Positions 9,449 through 17,025 of a DNA stretch of 36,219 bases are shown in pieces. The position numbers and the translations under genes were made by a program. Below the pieces are notes generated by a model, which saw nothing but the letters and a program-made list of their open reading frames with translations, was not told the DNA's origin and ran no database searches. Origin of the DNA: Pseudomonas sp. GD03858 (GTDB taxonomy: Bacteria; Pseudomonadota; Gammaproteobacteria; Pseudomonadales; Pseudomonadaceae); contig NZ_JAOCDM010000047.1 in NCBI RefSeq assembly GCF_029840925.1, forward strand, positions 1-36,219, in the 5' to 3' direction. Position 1 is the stretch's first letter. Each line of letters begins with the position of its first letter.

Positions 9449-9883
9449 ATGAGCTACCGCCTCAACGAATTCCGCTTCGCCCTGCCCGACGCGCAGGTGC
9501 GCGATACCAGCATCAACATCCTGCGCTTCGAGGCGCTGGGCACCTCGCTGATCGTCAGCCGCAGCCTGCTCGAAGAGGGCGAGACCTTGCAGAGCAACTT
9601 CGACGGCCAGCTGCAGCGCCTGCAGCAGCAGGTCAAGGACCTGCAGTTCCAGCCGGCCCGCGCCACCCAGGTGGGCGCGGCCCAGCCGATCGAGGCGATC
9701 GAGCTGAGCAGCCAGTTCAGCAAGGGTCAGGAAAAGGTCTACCAGTACCAGCTGGCGCTGGTGCTGCCAGGCACGCGCAAGATGTTCGCCCTGAGCTACG
9801 TCAAGCCGACCCCGCTGGGCGACGCCGAGGCAGCGCACTGGGCGGCGATCAAGCAGTCCATCGACTTCGACAACCTGGGCTGA
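9449..9883 (+). CDS. EagR-type effector chaperone (DcrB/DUF1795 family)
   Basis: This 144-residue protein (MSYRLNEFRFALPDAQVRDTS...) belongs to the DcrB-related DUF1795 family. Members located directly before PAAR-transmembrane-Rhs effectors are Eag chaperones: they bind the hydrophobic N-terminal helices of the effector in the cytoplasm and load it onto VgrG. Visible features are the NILRFEALGTSLIVSRSLLEEGE core, a glutamine-rich helical middle (QLQRLQQQVKDLQ) and a C-terminal GTRKMFALSYV strand with DAEAAHWAAIKQSIDF. There is no signal peptide. It lies 12 bases after vgrG and 9 bases before rhs, matching the usual vgrG-eagR-rhs order; the specific partner would be the transmembrane region at residues 23-75 of the Rhs protein. 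Confidence 0.88.
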   Translation: MSYRLNEFRFALPDAQVRDTSINILRFEALGTSLIVSRSLLEEGETLQSNFDGQLQRLQQQVKDLQFQPARATQVGAAQPIEAIELSSQFSKGQEKVYQYQLALVLPGTRKMFALSYVKPTPLGDAEAAHWAAIKQSIDFDNLG

Positions 9884-9892
9884 CCTTTCACC

Positions 9893-12800
9893 ATGTCCGA
9901 CGCGCTCTGGGCCGCCCGCGAAGGCGACGCGCTGATGCACACCTCGCTGATGGCCGACATCGTCGGCGGGGTGCTGGAAGTCGCCGCCAACGTCGCCATC
10001 GGCGCCCTGGCCACCGCCGCGGTGGCCGCGGCGCTGGGCCTCACCGTGGCCACCGGTGGCCTGGGCTGCTTCGTGCTCGGCGCGGTGGTCGGGCTGGTGG
10101 TCGGCGTGGTCATGGCCAAGACCGGCGCGGACACAGGGCTCAGTCGATTATGCGAGGGCATTGGCAACTTCCTGTTCCCGCCATCGGTGCAAGCCAACAT
10201 CGTCAGCGGCTCGCCGAATACCAAGACCAACGGCAAGCGCGCCGCGCGCGCGGCCGGCGTGGTCACCGCCCCATCGGCCCCGGCCACTGGTGGCGCGGGC
10301 GGCGCCCAGGCCGAGGAACAGGAAGAAACCTTCCTCGACATGGCCAAGGGCTTCTTCTCGCAGATGTGGCGGCCGACCGTCGCCAGCCCCGCGCCCAACA
10401 CCCAGGAAGCCCCCGACGACAAGGTGCTGTGCAGCAAGCATCCACCGATGCCGCCGCAGTACCTGGCCGAGGGCTCGAGCAAGGTGCTGATCAACGGCCA
10501 CCCGGCCTGTCGCAGCGGCGATCGCAGCACCTGCGAGGCGGTGATCGTCGATGGCGGACTGGTGTCGGACAACGTGCGCATCGGCGGCGAGCCGATCGTG
10601 GTGCGTGAAATCCGCAGTGGCAAGACGCCGGGGATCGGCTTGGCGATCACGGCGTTGATGATGTTGCGCGGGCGGGGGGGGAAGTTTTATAGCAAGTTTG
10701 GGTGCATGTTGATGGGGGGTGCCGCGAGCTTCGTCAGCGGCCAAGTTACCGGAGCATTGACGCGCGCTATCGTGGGCACTCCCAACCCTGTCCACGCAGC
10801 CACCGGTGCCAAGATATTAGGTGGCGAGCAGGAGTTGGACTTCACGCTACCTGCGCTGATTCCACTGACCTGGCAACGCTTCTACAGCAGCCTCGACGAA
10901 CGCCACGACAGCCTGTTCGGAAAAGGTTGGAGCGTATCCTACGAAGTCTGCGTTACGCTGGAACCCGATCCGCAAGGCGGCGAACGCCTGTATTTTACTG
11001 ATGATCAGGCGCGCCTCATCGATATGGGGCACATCGCGCCAGGTGAAGCGGTATTCAGCGCTGGCGAAGGGCTCAGTGTCAGACGCAGCCTCCAGGGTGA
11101 ACTGCTGATCGAAGATAGCAACGGGATATACCGCCTGTTCGAGCCCTGTCCACAGGATCCTCGGCGTCTGCGACTAGGACAACTTGGTGATCGAAATGAC
11201 AACCGGGTGAACCTGCGCTACGACGAGCAAGGACGCCTCGCAGACTTGAGCGATACCTTCAACCTGGTTCGACTTAGCCTGCACTACAACGCGCAATGGC
11301 CGAGACGTGTTGCGCAAATCGTCCGCAACTATCCCGATGGCAACCTGGAGACACTTGCCAGCTACGACTATGACGCATTTGGCGACCTGGCGGAGGTCAG
11401 AGATGGTGAGGGCCGCCCCACACGGCATTTTGCCTACGATGATAATCGTCACATGCTCGAGCATCGCACATCATCAGGGCTGCGCTGCAGCTATGAATGG
11501 CTGCAGATCGAAGGAGAGTGGCGGGTTGTTCGACACTGGACATCCGAAGGTGACGACTACCAGTTCCACTACGACATCGCCGCCGGCCTGACCCGAGTCA
11601 CGGACAGCCTTCAGCGCACCCATACACATCGATGGAACAGCCAGTACCAAATCGTCGAGCACACCGACGCCCTGGGAAACACTTGGTGCTTCAATTGGAG
11701 CGACGAGCATCAGTTGCTGAACGCAATCGACCCAAAGGGTGGCGGCTGGCAGTACTTCTACGATGAGTCGGGCAATCTAGCGCAAACCATCGACCCACTA
11801 GGTCGAAGCGAGTCCACTCATTGGTTAGAGCACTGGGCGCTTCCGAGAGTACAAATCGACCGGAATGGCAATCGTTGGCAGTATCGCTATGACCAACGCG
11901 GTAACTGCATCCGCGAGGAAGGTCCCCTGGGCCATGTCAAACGCTTGCGCTATGACGAACACGGCAGGCTGATCGAGAGCACCGACGCTACAGGCCGATC
12001 CCAGACACGCCGCTGGAACGATCAAGGACTGATGATCGAGCAGGTCGATTGCTCAGGCTTCGCCACCCGTTACAGCTACGACAGTCGTGGCTATCTGCAG
12101 CAGACACTTGACGCACAAGGTGGCATGACCCGCTACGTGCACGATCCGCGAGGCCGATTAGTCTCTATCGAGCGCGCCGATGGAGGGCGCGAGCTATTTC
12201 AACGCGCGCCGGATGGAGCACTGCTCGCCCATGTCAATGCTGCAGGCCATACCACAACCTACGCCTATACCCCACGCGGCCAGATAAGACTACGTACTGA
12301 CGCTAGTGGCCGGAAAGTCGCTTTCGATTACGATCACTACGGTCGGCTGATACGCCTGACCAATGAAAATGGAGAAAGCTATCGCTTTTCATGGAGCGTC
12401 AATAACCACCTGATCCAGCAGCAAGATCTGGACGGTAGCCGCAGGCATTACCGTTACGACCCTCTGGGCAATCTAGTACAGCTGGTCTTTGCCCCGGCTC
12501 CCGAAAGCGCTGAAACCCCTATCGAACATATGCTGGAAAGGGACGCTGCGGGTCGATTGAAAGCGAAGATCACACCCGACGGTCGCTACGACTACCTACT
12601 CGATAACCAGGATCAGTTGCTCGCAGCGACCTGCACACTCCCCGGTGGCAAAACTACCAGAGTGTCCTTCACTTACGACAAGCTAGGCCAATTGCTCGAA
12701 GAACACAGCGTGACAGGCACGCTGGGTTATACCTATGACGAACTGGGCAACCTGGCTACGCTTTCCTTGCCAGACGGCCGGCGTGTTAACCGCCTGATGT

Positions 12801-14206
12801 ATGGATCAGGCCACTTGCATCAGCTCAACCTTGATGGCCGTGTCATCGCCGACTTCGAGAGAGATCGGTTACATCGCGAGATATCCCGCACTCAGGGTCG
12901 TCTGTTGTGTCGTAGCGACTACGACCTTGCCGGACGTCTGCGAAGCCGCGGCAGCCATCCTGGTGATCGGCATGGGACATCACTGGTTGCTTCCCGCAAC
13001 TACTACACGTATGACAGTGCCGACAGACTGGTTGAGGTCGAGGCGCTGCAGTCTTCCACCAATACTCGAGACGTCTTCGGGTATGACGCCACAGCCAGGA
13101 TACTGAGCGGCCATGTCCTGCCTGATGGTCGGCAGGAGCAGTTCAGCTACGACCCCGCCGCTAACTTGCTCGATGGCATCGGACAGCATACGGTCCGGCA
13201 CAATCGCCTGCTGGCCTTCCAAGACAAGCGCTATCGTTACGACGGCTTCGGTCGGCTGGTCGAAAAGCGCAGCAACGCACGCGGCATCCAGCATCTTCGC
13301 TATGACGCCGAACACCGGCTGATTGAAGTCCGAACGCGTCATGCCGGCCGCGAAACCGTGGTGCGAATGGAATACGATCCACTGGGCCGACGAACCGCAA
13401 AAGAGCACTACGATTCGCGGGATTTATTACTAAGCAAGACAGAGTTCCTCTGGGAAGGCCTACGTCTGTTGGAGGAGCGGCGCAATGGACGACGCAGCCT
13501 GTTCCTCTACGGTGACGCGGGCCACGAGCCCTTGGCTCGCGTCGATGGTTCTGGTGTCCATCAGCAGGTTCTGCACTTTCACAACCATCTCAACGGTTTG
13601 CCTCGACGACTGACCTCCGAGGAAGGTCAGGTGGTTTGGGAGGCCGGATACCGAGTGTGGGGTGAGTGCACCTGGGAAAGACGCCACCCCATACATAACG
13701 AGGAGCAAAACCTCAGGTTCCAGGGCCAGTATCTGGATCGTGAAACCGGATTGCACTACAACACATTCAGATTCTACGACCCCGATACCGGACGCTTTAC
13801 CCAACCCGACCCAATAGGACTCTGGGGAGGGCTGAACCTTTATGCCTACGCACCCAATCCAATAACCTGGATTGATCCGCTGGGCTGGGACACGGTGCTT
13901 TATCGTTCGATGAGCATGGACGAGTACAACGGTCTCGTCCGGACGGGTACCTGGACGTCAAATGGCACCATGGAGGGCAAGTGGTTTGCGGAGTCTTACA
14001 AGGATGCCGTGACCTGGGGCAAGACTATGGGACATGGGGGGGACTTCAAGATCGTTCAAGTGAAGGTTCCAGATAAACTGGCCAACGCGGCGTTCTCCGC
14101 AAGCAACCTGGACAGTATCGGCAAAGCAAGGTACATCGAAATCGCCGACCTTAACCGTGCTCGCGTGAAACCTCGTTGGGCACGCAGCATTTCATGTGGG
14201 AAGTGA
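9893..14206 (+). CDS. prePAAR-PAAR-Rhs polymorphic T6SS effector
   Basis: A 1437-residue Rhs effector. The N-terminus carries the prePAAR motif (A7-A8-R9, D12, H16) that completes the zinc site of a PAAR domain; then come hydrophobic helices (about 23-75) for Eag binding and target-membrane crossing, an Ala/Gly/Glu linker, and the PAAR portion (about 178-235: LCSKHPPMPPQ, INGHPACRSGDRSTC). A second hydrophobic patch follows (about 245-300). From about residue 320 many YD repeats form the Rhs cocoon, ending with RFYDPDTGRF (from 1293), PDPIGL and the self-cleavage motif DPLGW (1328-1332). The last 105 residues are the variable toxin. Codon use and GC fall abruptly near nucleotide 10,660-10,700, next to an 8-G run, so core and tip appear to have a different history from the N-terminus. 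Confidence 0.95.
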   Translation: MSDALWAAREGDALMHTSLMADIVGGVLEVAANVAIGALATAAVAAALGLTVATGGLGCFVLGAVVGLVVGVVMAKTGADTGLSRLCEGIGNFLFPPSVQANIVSGSPNTKTNGKRAARAAGVVTAPSAPATGGAGGAQAEEQEETFLDMAKGFFSQMWRPTVASPAPNTQEAPDDKVLCSKHPPMPPQYLAEGSSKVLINGHPACRSGDRSTCEAVIVDGGLVSDNVRIGGEPIVVREIRSGKTPGIGLAITALMMLRGRGGKFYSKFGCMLMGGAASFVSGQVTGALTRAIVGTPNPVHAATGAKILGGEQELDFTLPALIPLTWQRFYSSLDERHDSLFGKGWSVSYEVCVTLEPDPQGGERLYFTDDQARLIDMGHIAPGEAVFSAGEGLSVRRSLQGELLIEDSNGIYRLFEPCPQDPRRLRLGQLGDRNDNRVNLRYDEQGRLADLSDTFNLVRLSLHYNAQWPRRVAQIVRNYPDGNLETLASYDYDAFGDLAEVRDGEGRPTRHFAYDDNRHMLEHRTSSGLRCSYEWLQIEGEWRVVRHWTSEGDDYQFHYDIAAGLTRVTDSLQRTHTHRWNSQYQIVEHTDALGNTWCFNWSDEHQLLNAIDPKGGGWQYFYDESGNLAQTIDPLGRSESTHWLEHWALPRVQIDRNGNRWQYRYDQRGNCIREEGPLGHVKRLRYDEHGRLIESTDATGRSQTRRWNDQGLMIEQVDCSGFATRYSYDSRGYLQQTLDAQGGMTRYVHDPRGRLVSIERADGGRELFQRAPDGALLAHVNAAGHTTTYAYTPRGQIRLRTDASGRKVAFDYDHYGRLIRLTNENGESYRFSWSVNNHLIQQQDLDGSRRHYRYDPLGNLVQLVFAPAPESAETPIEHMLERDAAGRLKAKITPDGRYDYLLDNQDQLLAATCTLPGGKTTRVSFTYDKLGQLLEEHSVTGTLGYTYDELGNLATLSLPDGRRVNRLMYGSGHLHQLNLDGRVIADFERDRLHREISRTQGRLLCRSDYDLAGRLRSRGSHPGDRHGTSLVASRNYYTYDSADRLVEVEALQSSTNTRDVFGYDATARILSGHVLPDGRQEQFSYDPAANLLDGIGQHTVRHNRLLAFQDKRYRYDGFGRLVEKRSNARGIQHLRYDAEHRLIEVRTRHAGRETVVRMEYDPLGRRTAKEHYDSRDLLLSKTEFLWEGLRLLEERRNGRRSLFLYGDAGHEPLARVDGSGVHQQVLHFHNHLNGLPRRLTSEEGQVVWEAGYRVWGECTWERRHPIHNEEQNLRFQGQYLDRETGLHYNTFRFYDPDTGRFTQPDPIGLWGGLNLYAYAPNPITWIDPLGWDTVLYRSMSMDEYNGLVRTGTWTSNGTMEGKWFAESYKDAVTWGKTMGHGGDFKIVQVKVPDKLANAAFSASNLDSIGKARYIEIADLNRARVKPRWARSISCGK
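10674..10681 (+). repeat. G8 homopolymer inside rhs
   Basis: Eight consecutive G residues encode part of the RGRGGK segment (about residues 257-262) of the Rhs protein, right at the base-composition breakpoint; a 6-G run follows at about 10,714. A one-base slip would shift the frame after the PAAR domain and remove the cocoon and toxin. It could also be a simple assembly-sensitive site. The full frame is open in this copy. Confidence 0.7.
13889..14203 (+). other. Rhs C-terminal toxin domain, ADP-ribosyltransferase-like
   Basis: Codons for residues 1333-1437, after the DPLGW cleavage motif. The start TVLYRSMSMDEYNGLVRTG and the following EGKWFAESYKDAVTWG resemble the first strands of ADP-ribosyltransferase-fold toxins in polymorphic systems (an R-S-E type arrangement: Arg1338, the Ser in FAES near 1368, and a later Glu such as that in RYIEIAD). 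This is pattern recognition of a divergent domain, not a database match. Another NAD-dependent or entirely different fold remains possible. Confidence 0.5.
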
Positions 14207-14210
14207 CTCA

Positions 14211-14525
14211 ATGGAAAACGACAGTGTCAACGTCAACATCCACTGGCGAGACGAGAATGAGGGGGGGAAGGCGCAACTTCCTTTCGGCCAGACCTATTAC
14301 GTCATTACCGCACCACAGGAAGGATCAGACGGGACATCAGTTACCTGGAGTGTAGTGCTTCAAGTCACTGACAATCGGATTGAAAATGGCCATCGGGTAG
14401 GTGCTGGAACTGCCCGATTCCTAGTACAGAACGCGCCCAAAGATTTACTTCGCCCTGGGCAAAGACTCGAGGTCTTTGAAGGACGACGTCCTGTTGCCTG
14501 GTTGGAAGCCCAGAATTCTCAATGA
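14211..14525 (+). CDS. Small protein, candidate immunity to the Rhs toxin
   Basis: This 104-residue protein (MENDSVNVNIHWRDENEGGKAQLP...) starts 4 bases after the rhs stop, with GGGAAG at 14198-14203 as a ribosome-binding site; the ATG at 14211 suits this better than the in-frame GTG at 14196, which lies within rhs. It has no signal peptide or membrane segment, so it acts in the cytoplasm, as needed against a cytosolic toxin. The sequence suggests mostly beta strands (TYYVITAPQ, VTWSVVLQVTD, GTARFLVQ, RLEVFEGRRPVAWLEA). I do not recognise the family. Its location directly after the toxin tip and its lower GC, shared with the tip, make it the first-choice immunity gene. Its stop overlaps the next start (ATGA). 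Confidence 0.7.
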   Translation: MENDSVNVNIHWRDENEGGKAQLPFGQTYYVITAPQEGSDGTSVTWSVVLQVTDNRIENGHRVGAGTARFLVQNAPKDLLRPGQRLEVFEGRRPVAWLEAQNSQ

Positions 14526-14866
14526 TGAACTTCACTTACCACATCAGCAAACTGCAGAGGGCTCATTGGGAGCAATGCGAAAAACGCCGTGTTCCCTACA
14601 TTGAGATCAGTGACGACCAGGAGCACTACAAGAGGATCTTCTATGATGTCACGAACCTTCCCGCTGACCTTGAGCAAATCTCCGAAGACGTCAAACGACT
14701 CTACCGAGCCTATGTGGACTTCTACCTGATCCCGCCTGGCGACGTTGAAAGACTGTTCGACGAGTACTATTTCTTCACGTTGCTGGTCAAGGCAGAGCAT
14801 GCCGACACCCTCGCCGAGCAACTGTTCATCTATCTATGTGGCAGGATCGGCCTGAGCGCTAGCTGA
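14522..14866 (+). CDS. Small acidic/aromatic protein, second immunity candidate
   Basis: This 114-residue protein (MMNFTYHISKLQRAHWEQCEK...) overlaps the previous gene by 4 bases, so the two are translationally coupled. It is rich in Asp/Glu and Tyr/Phe (RIFYDVTNLP, LYRAYVDFYLIPP, LFDEYYFFTLLVKAEHADTL) and looks largely alpha-helical, without export signals. I do not recognise the family. It could be the true immunity protein, a second subunit, or an immunity gene left from a former toxin tip, since Rhs cargo regions often keep such genes. An ATG three bases later (14525) is an equally possible start. Confidence 0.65.
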   Translation: MMNFTYHISKLQRAHWEQCEKRRVPYIEISDDQEHYKRIFYDVTNLPADLEQISEDVKRLYRAYVDFYLIPPGDVERLFDEYYFFTLLVKAEHADTLAEQLFIYLCGRIGLSAS

Positions 14867-15324
14867 TACCGTTGAAGGGACACCAAACCTCTCCTGCGTG
14901 ATCCTGACATGATCGACTTGAGGTCAGCGCAAAGAACTGGATATCTGCTTCAGGTCTCCACTTGGGAACCTGAACCACGCCTTCGGACGGGGAACCGCTG
15001 TCTGATGACCGACTGGCAACAACTCTACGAAAAGCATGAGACCAAGCTCGACCGCCTCTATGACGATGTAGAAGAAGGCAAGCTGGAGCGGCTACCTGTA
15101 TGTCGACAGGCAGGCACGGCGCGGCAAGCAAGGCGATGAAGCCGGCTTCTTCTTCATCCAGTTCACCTGATTGGAGACCGGCGCCTTGGCTCCGGTCAAA
15201 CCTGACCGTGCGTACTCCTCCAAGGCAATTCCGCGTCGAGTAACAGTCTTTTACCAAAACCCCAGGTTTTCCCCCCGCGGGCTTTGCCTATCCTAGGCCG
15301 GGTCATCCCGCCTGCGATGGACCC
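14867..15324. other. Cargo-end debris and intergenic region
   Basis: About 460 bases with no convincing intact gene. It contains a frameshifted small ORF (15005-15170) and a modest hairpin GACCGG/CCGGTC (15176-15181 with 15192-15197) that could terminate the T6SS cargo transcript but lacks a T run. After about 15,240 the DNA probably holds the promoter of the following gene (TTGCCTATCCTAGGCC at about 15284-15299 is AT/GC mixed, no clear -10). An opposite-strand open frame here has no recognisable features. Confidence 0.5.
15005..15170 (+). pseudogene. Frameshifted remnant of a small gene
   Basis: From ATG 15005 the frame reads MTDWQQLYEKHETKLDRLYDD and continues to EEGKL at about 15085. If one base is skipped near 15086, the reading continues as SGYLYVDRQARRGKQGDE and AGFFFIQFT and stops at TGA 15168-15170. 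Without the shift the frame runs into low-quality Arg/Ala sequence. The two halves together would make about 54 residues. I do not recognise the family; its place after an Rhs cassette suggests a decayed immunity or toxin-tail gene. Confidence 0.35.
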
Positions 15325-16995
15325 ATGAAAGACTCGTTCCCCAGCCGCTATGCCTGCCTGTTCCTGTGCCTGGTCTTCACCCTCGCCAGCGTCCCGTTCC
15401 TGCTTGCGCACAGCTGGCTCTGGCCCTTCACCGTCATCAGCGCCCTGCTCAGCCTGGTCGGCCTCAACGACCTGCGCCAACGCCACCACGCCGTGCGCCG
15501 CAACTACCCGATCCTGGGCAACATCCGCTACCTGATCGAGACCATCCGCCCGGAGATCCGCCAGTACCTGATCGAGGGCGACGACGACAAGCTGCCGTTC
15601 TCCCGCGCCCAGCGTTCGCTGGTCTACGCCCGGGCCAAGAACGAAAGCGCCGAGAAAGCCTTCGGCACCCTCAACGACGCCTACAAGCCGGGCTTCGAGT
15701 TCATCAGCCATTCGATGCTGCCGGTAGCGACGCCCGACCCGGCCTCGTTCCGCATCCGCATCGGCGGCCCGCAGTGCCGCCAGCCGTACTCGGCGTCGAT
15801 CTTCAACATCTCGGCCATGAGCTTCGGTGCCCTCAGCGCCAATGCCATCGCCGCGCTGAACAAGGGCGCGCGGCTGGGCCGTTTCGCCCATGACACCGGC
15901 GAGGGCAGCATCAGCCCGTACCACCGCGAGCACGGCGGCGACCTGATCTGGGAGATCGGCAGTGGCTACTTCGGCTGCCGTACCGAGGACGGCCACTTCG
16001 ACCCCGAACGTTTCGCCGAGCAGGCCGCCGATGCCCAGGTGAAGATGATCGAGATCAAGCTCAGCCAGGGCGCCAAGCCCGGACATGGCGGCATCCTGCC
16101 CGGCCACAAGGTCAGCGCCGAGATCGCCGCCACCCGTGGCGTGCGCGAAGGCGAGGATTGCATCTCGCCGGCCGCCCACAGCGCCTTCCGCACGCCACGG
16201 GAGCTGCTGCAATTCGTCGCCCGGCTGCGCGAACTGTCCGGCGGCAAGCCGGTGGGCTTCAAGTTCTGCCTGGGCCACCCGTGGGAGTTCATGGGCATCG
16301 CCAAGGCCATGCTGGCCACCGGCATCACGCCGGACTTCATCGTCGTCGATGGCAAGGAAGGTGGCACTGGCGCGGCTCCCCGGGAGTTCTCCGACAACAT
16401 GGGCGTGCCGCTGCGCGAGGGGCTGATGTTCGTGCACAACACCCTGGTGGGCCTGAACCTGCGCGAACGCATCCGCATCGGCGCGGCAGGCAAGCTGGTC
16501 AGTGCCTTCGATATCGCCAGCGTGCTGGCCATCGGCGCCGACTGGGTCAACTCGGCGCGCGGCTTCATGTTCGCCATCGGCTGCATCCAGTCGCAGAGCT
16601 GCCACACCAACAAGTGCCCGACCGGCGTGGCGACCCAGGATCCGCTGCGCCAGCGGGCGCTGGTGGTGCCAGAGAAAGCCGAGCGGGTCGCCAGCTTCCA
16701 TCGCAACACCCTGCATGCCCTGGCCGAGATGCTTGCCGCCGCCGGCCTGGACCATCCCAGCGAGCTCAAGCCCAAGCACCTGGCCCGGCGCATCAGCCCA
16801 AGCGAGATCAGCCTGTTCTCGCAGCTGCACACCTTCCTCAAGCCGGGCGAGCTGCTCAGCGGCGCGATCGATAGCGAGTTCTATGCACGGATGTGGCGGA
16901 TGGCGCGCAGTGACAGCTTTGCGCCGGAGACAGCGGCGATCGAGGTGGCGCCGGCCGAGCTTGCCGTGCGCCGCAAAGAAACAGCCCCGGCATAG
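15325..16995 (+). CDS. FMN-binding glutamate synthase-family protein, membrane-anchored
   Basis: This 556-residue protein matches the FMN-binding (synthase) domain of glutamate synthase large subunits but lacks the amidotransferase and GXGXG domains. Two hydrophobic segments (about 8-28 and 31-48) anchor it to the membrane. The flavin barrel runs from about residue 150 with FNISAMSFGALSANAIAALN, HDTGEGSISPYH, IEIKLSQGAKPGHGG, HDLIWEIGSG-type and FIVVDGKEGGTGAAP blocks. A cysteine cluster IGCIQSQSCHTNKCPTG near residue 420-436 corresponds to the [3Fe-4S] ligands of glutamate synthase. Such proteins are widespread as stand-alone genes; their substrate and electron partner are not established to my knowledge, so I assign only an FMN/Fe-S oxidoreductase role. 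It stands alone, ending in a terminator hairpin. Confidence 0.88.
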   Translation: MKDSFPSRYACLFLCLVFTLASVPFLLAHSWLWPFTVISALLSLVGLNDLRQRHHAVRRNYPILGNIRYLIETIRPEIRQYLIEGDDDKLPFSRAQRSLVYARAKNESAEKAFGTLNDAYKPGFEFISHSMLPVATPDPASFRIRIGGPQCRQPYSASIFNISAMSFGALSANAIAALNKGARLGRFAHDTGEGSISPYHREHGGDLIWEIGSGYFGCRTEDGHFDPERFAEQAADAQVKMIEIKLSQGAKPGHGGILPGHKVSAEIAATRGVREGEDCISPAAHSAFRTPRELLQFVARLRELSGGKPVGFKFCLGHPWEFMGIAKAMLATGITPDFIVVDGKEGGTGAAPREFSDNMGVPLREGLMFVHNTLVGLNLRERIRIGAAGKLVSAFDIASVLAIGADWVNSARGFMFAIGCIQSQSCHTNKCPTGVATQDPLRQRALVVPEKAERVASFHRNTLHALAEMLAAAGLDHPSELKPKHLARRISPSEISLFSQLHTFLKPGELLSGAIDSEFYARMWRMARSDSFAPETAAIEVAPAELAVRRKETAPA

Positions 16996-17004
16996 GCCGG
17001 GGCT
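16983..17004. terminator. Bidirectional terminator between convergent genes
   Basis: AGCCCCGG (16983-16990) pairs perfectly with CCGGGGCT (16997-17004) around the loop CATAGG, which contains the stop codon of the FMN-protein gene. Read on the minus strand the hairpin is followed by TGTTTCTTTG, a T-rich tail suited to terminating the oprD-type transcript. On the plus strand no T run follows. Confidence 0.65.
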
Positions 17005-17025
17005 GCGAGTGACGCCGGAGCAGGA

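Noticed and set aside
4683..9940. Long minus-strand open frames (926 and 825 codons) opposite tssH and vgrG
   Set aside because: They are antisense to well-recognised genes, have His/Gln/Gly/Ala-rich composition and contain no domain; they arise from strong GC3 bias.
14859..15257. 132-codon minus-strand open frame after the Rhs cargo genes
   Set aside because: No motif, no ribosome-binding site noticed, overlaps the plus-strand remnant; composition does not look coding.
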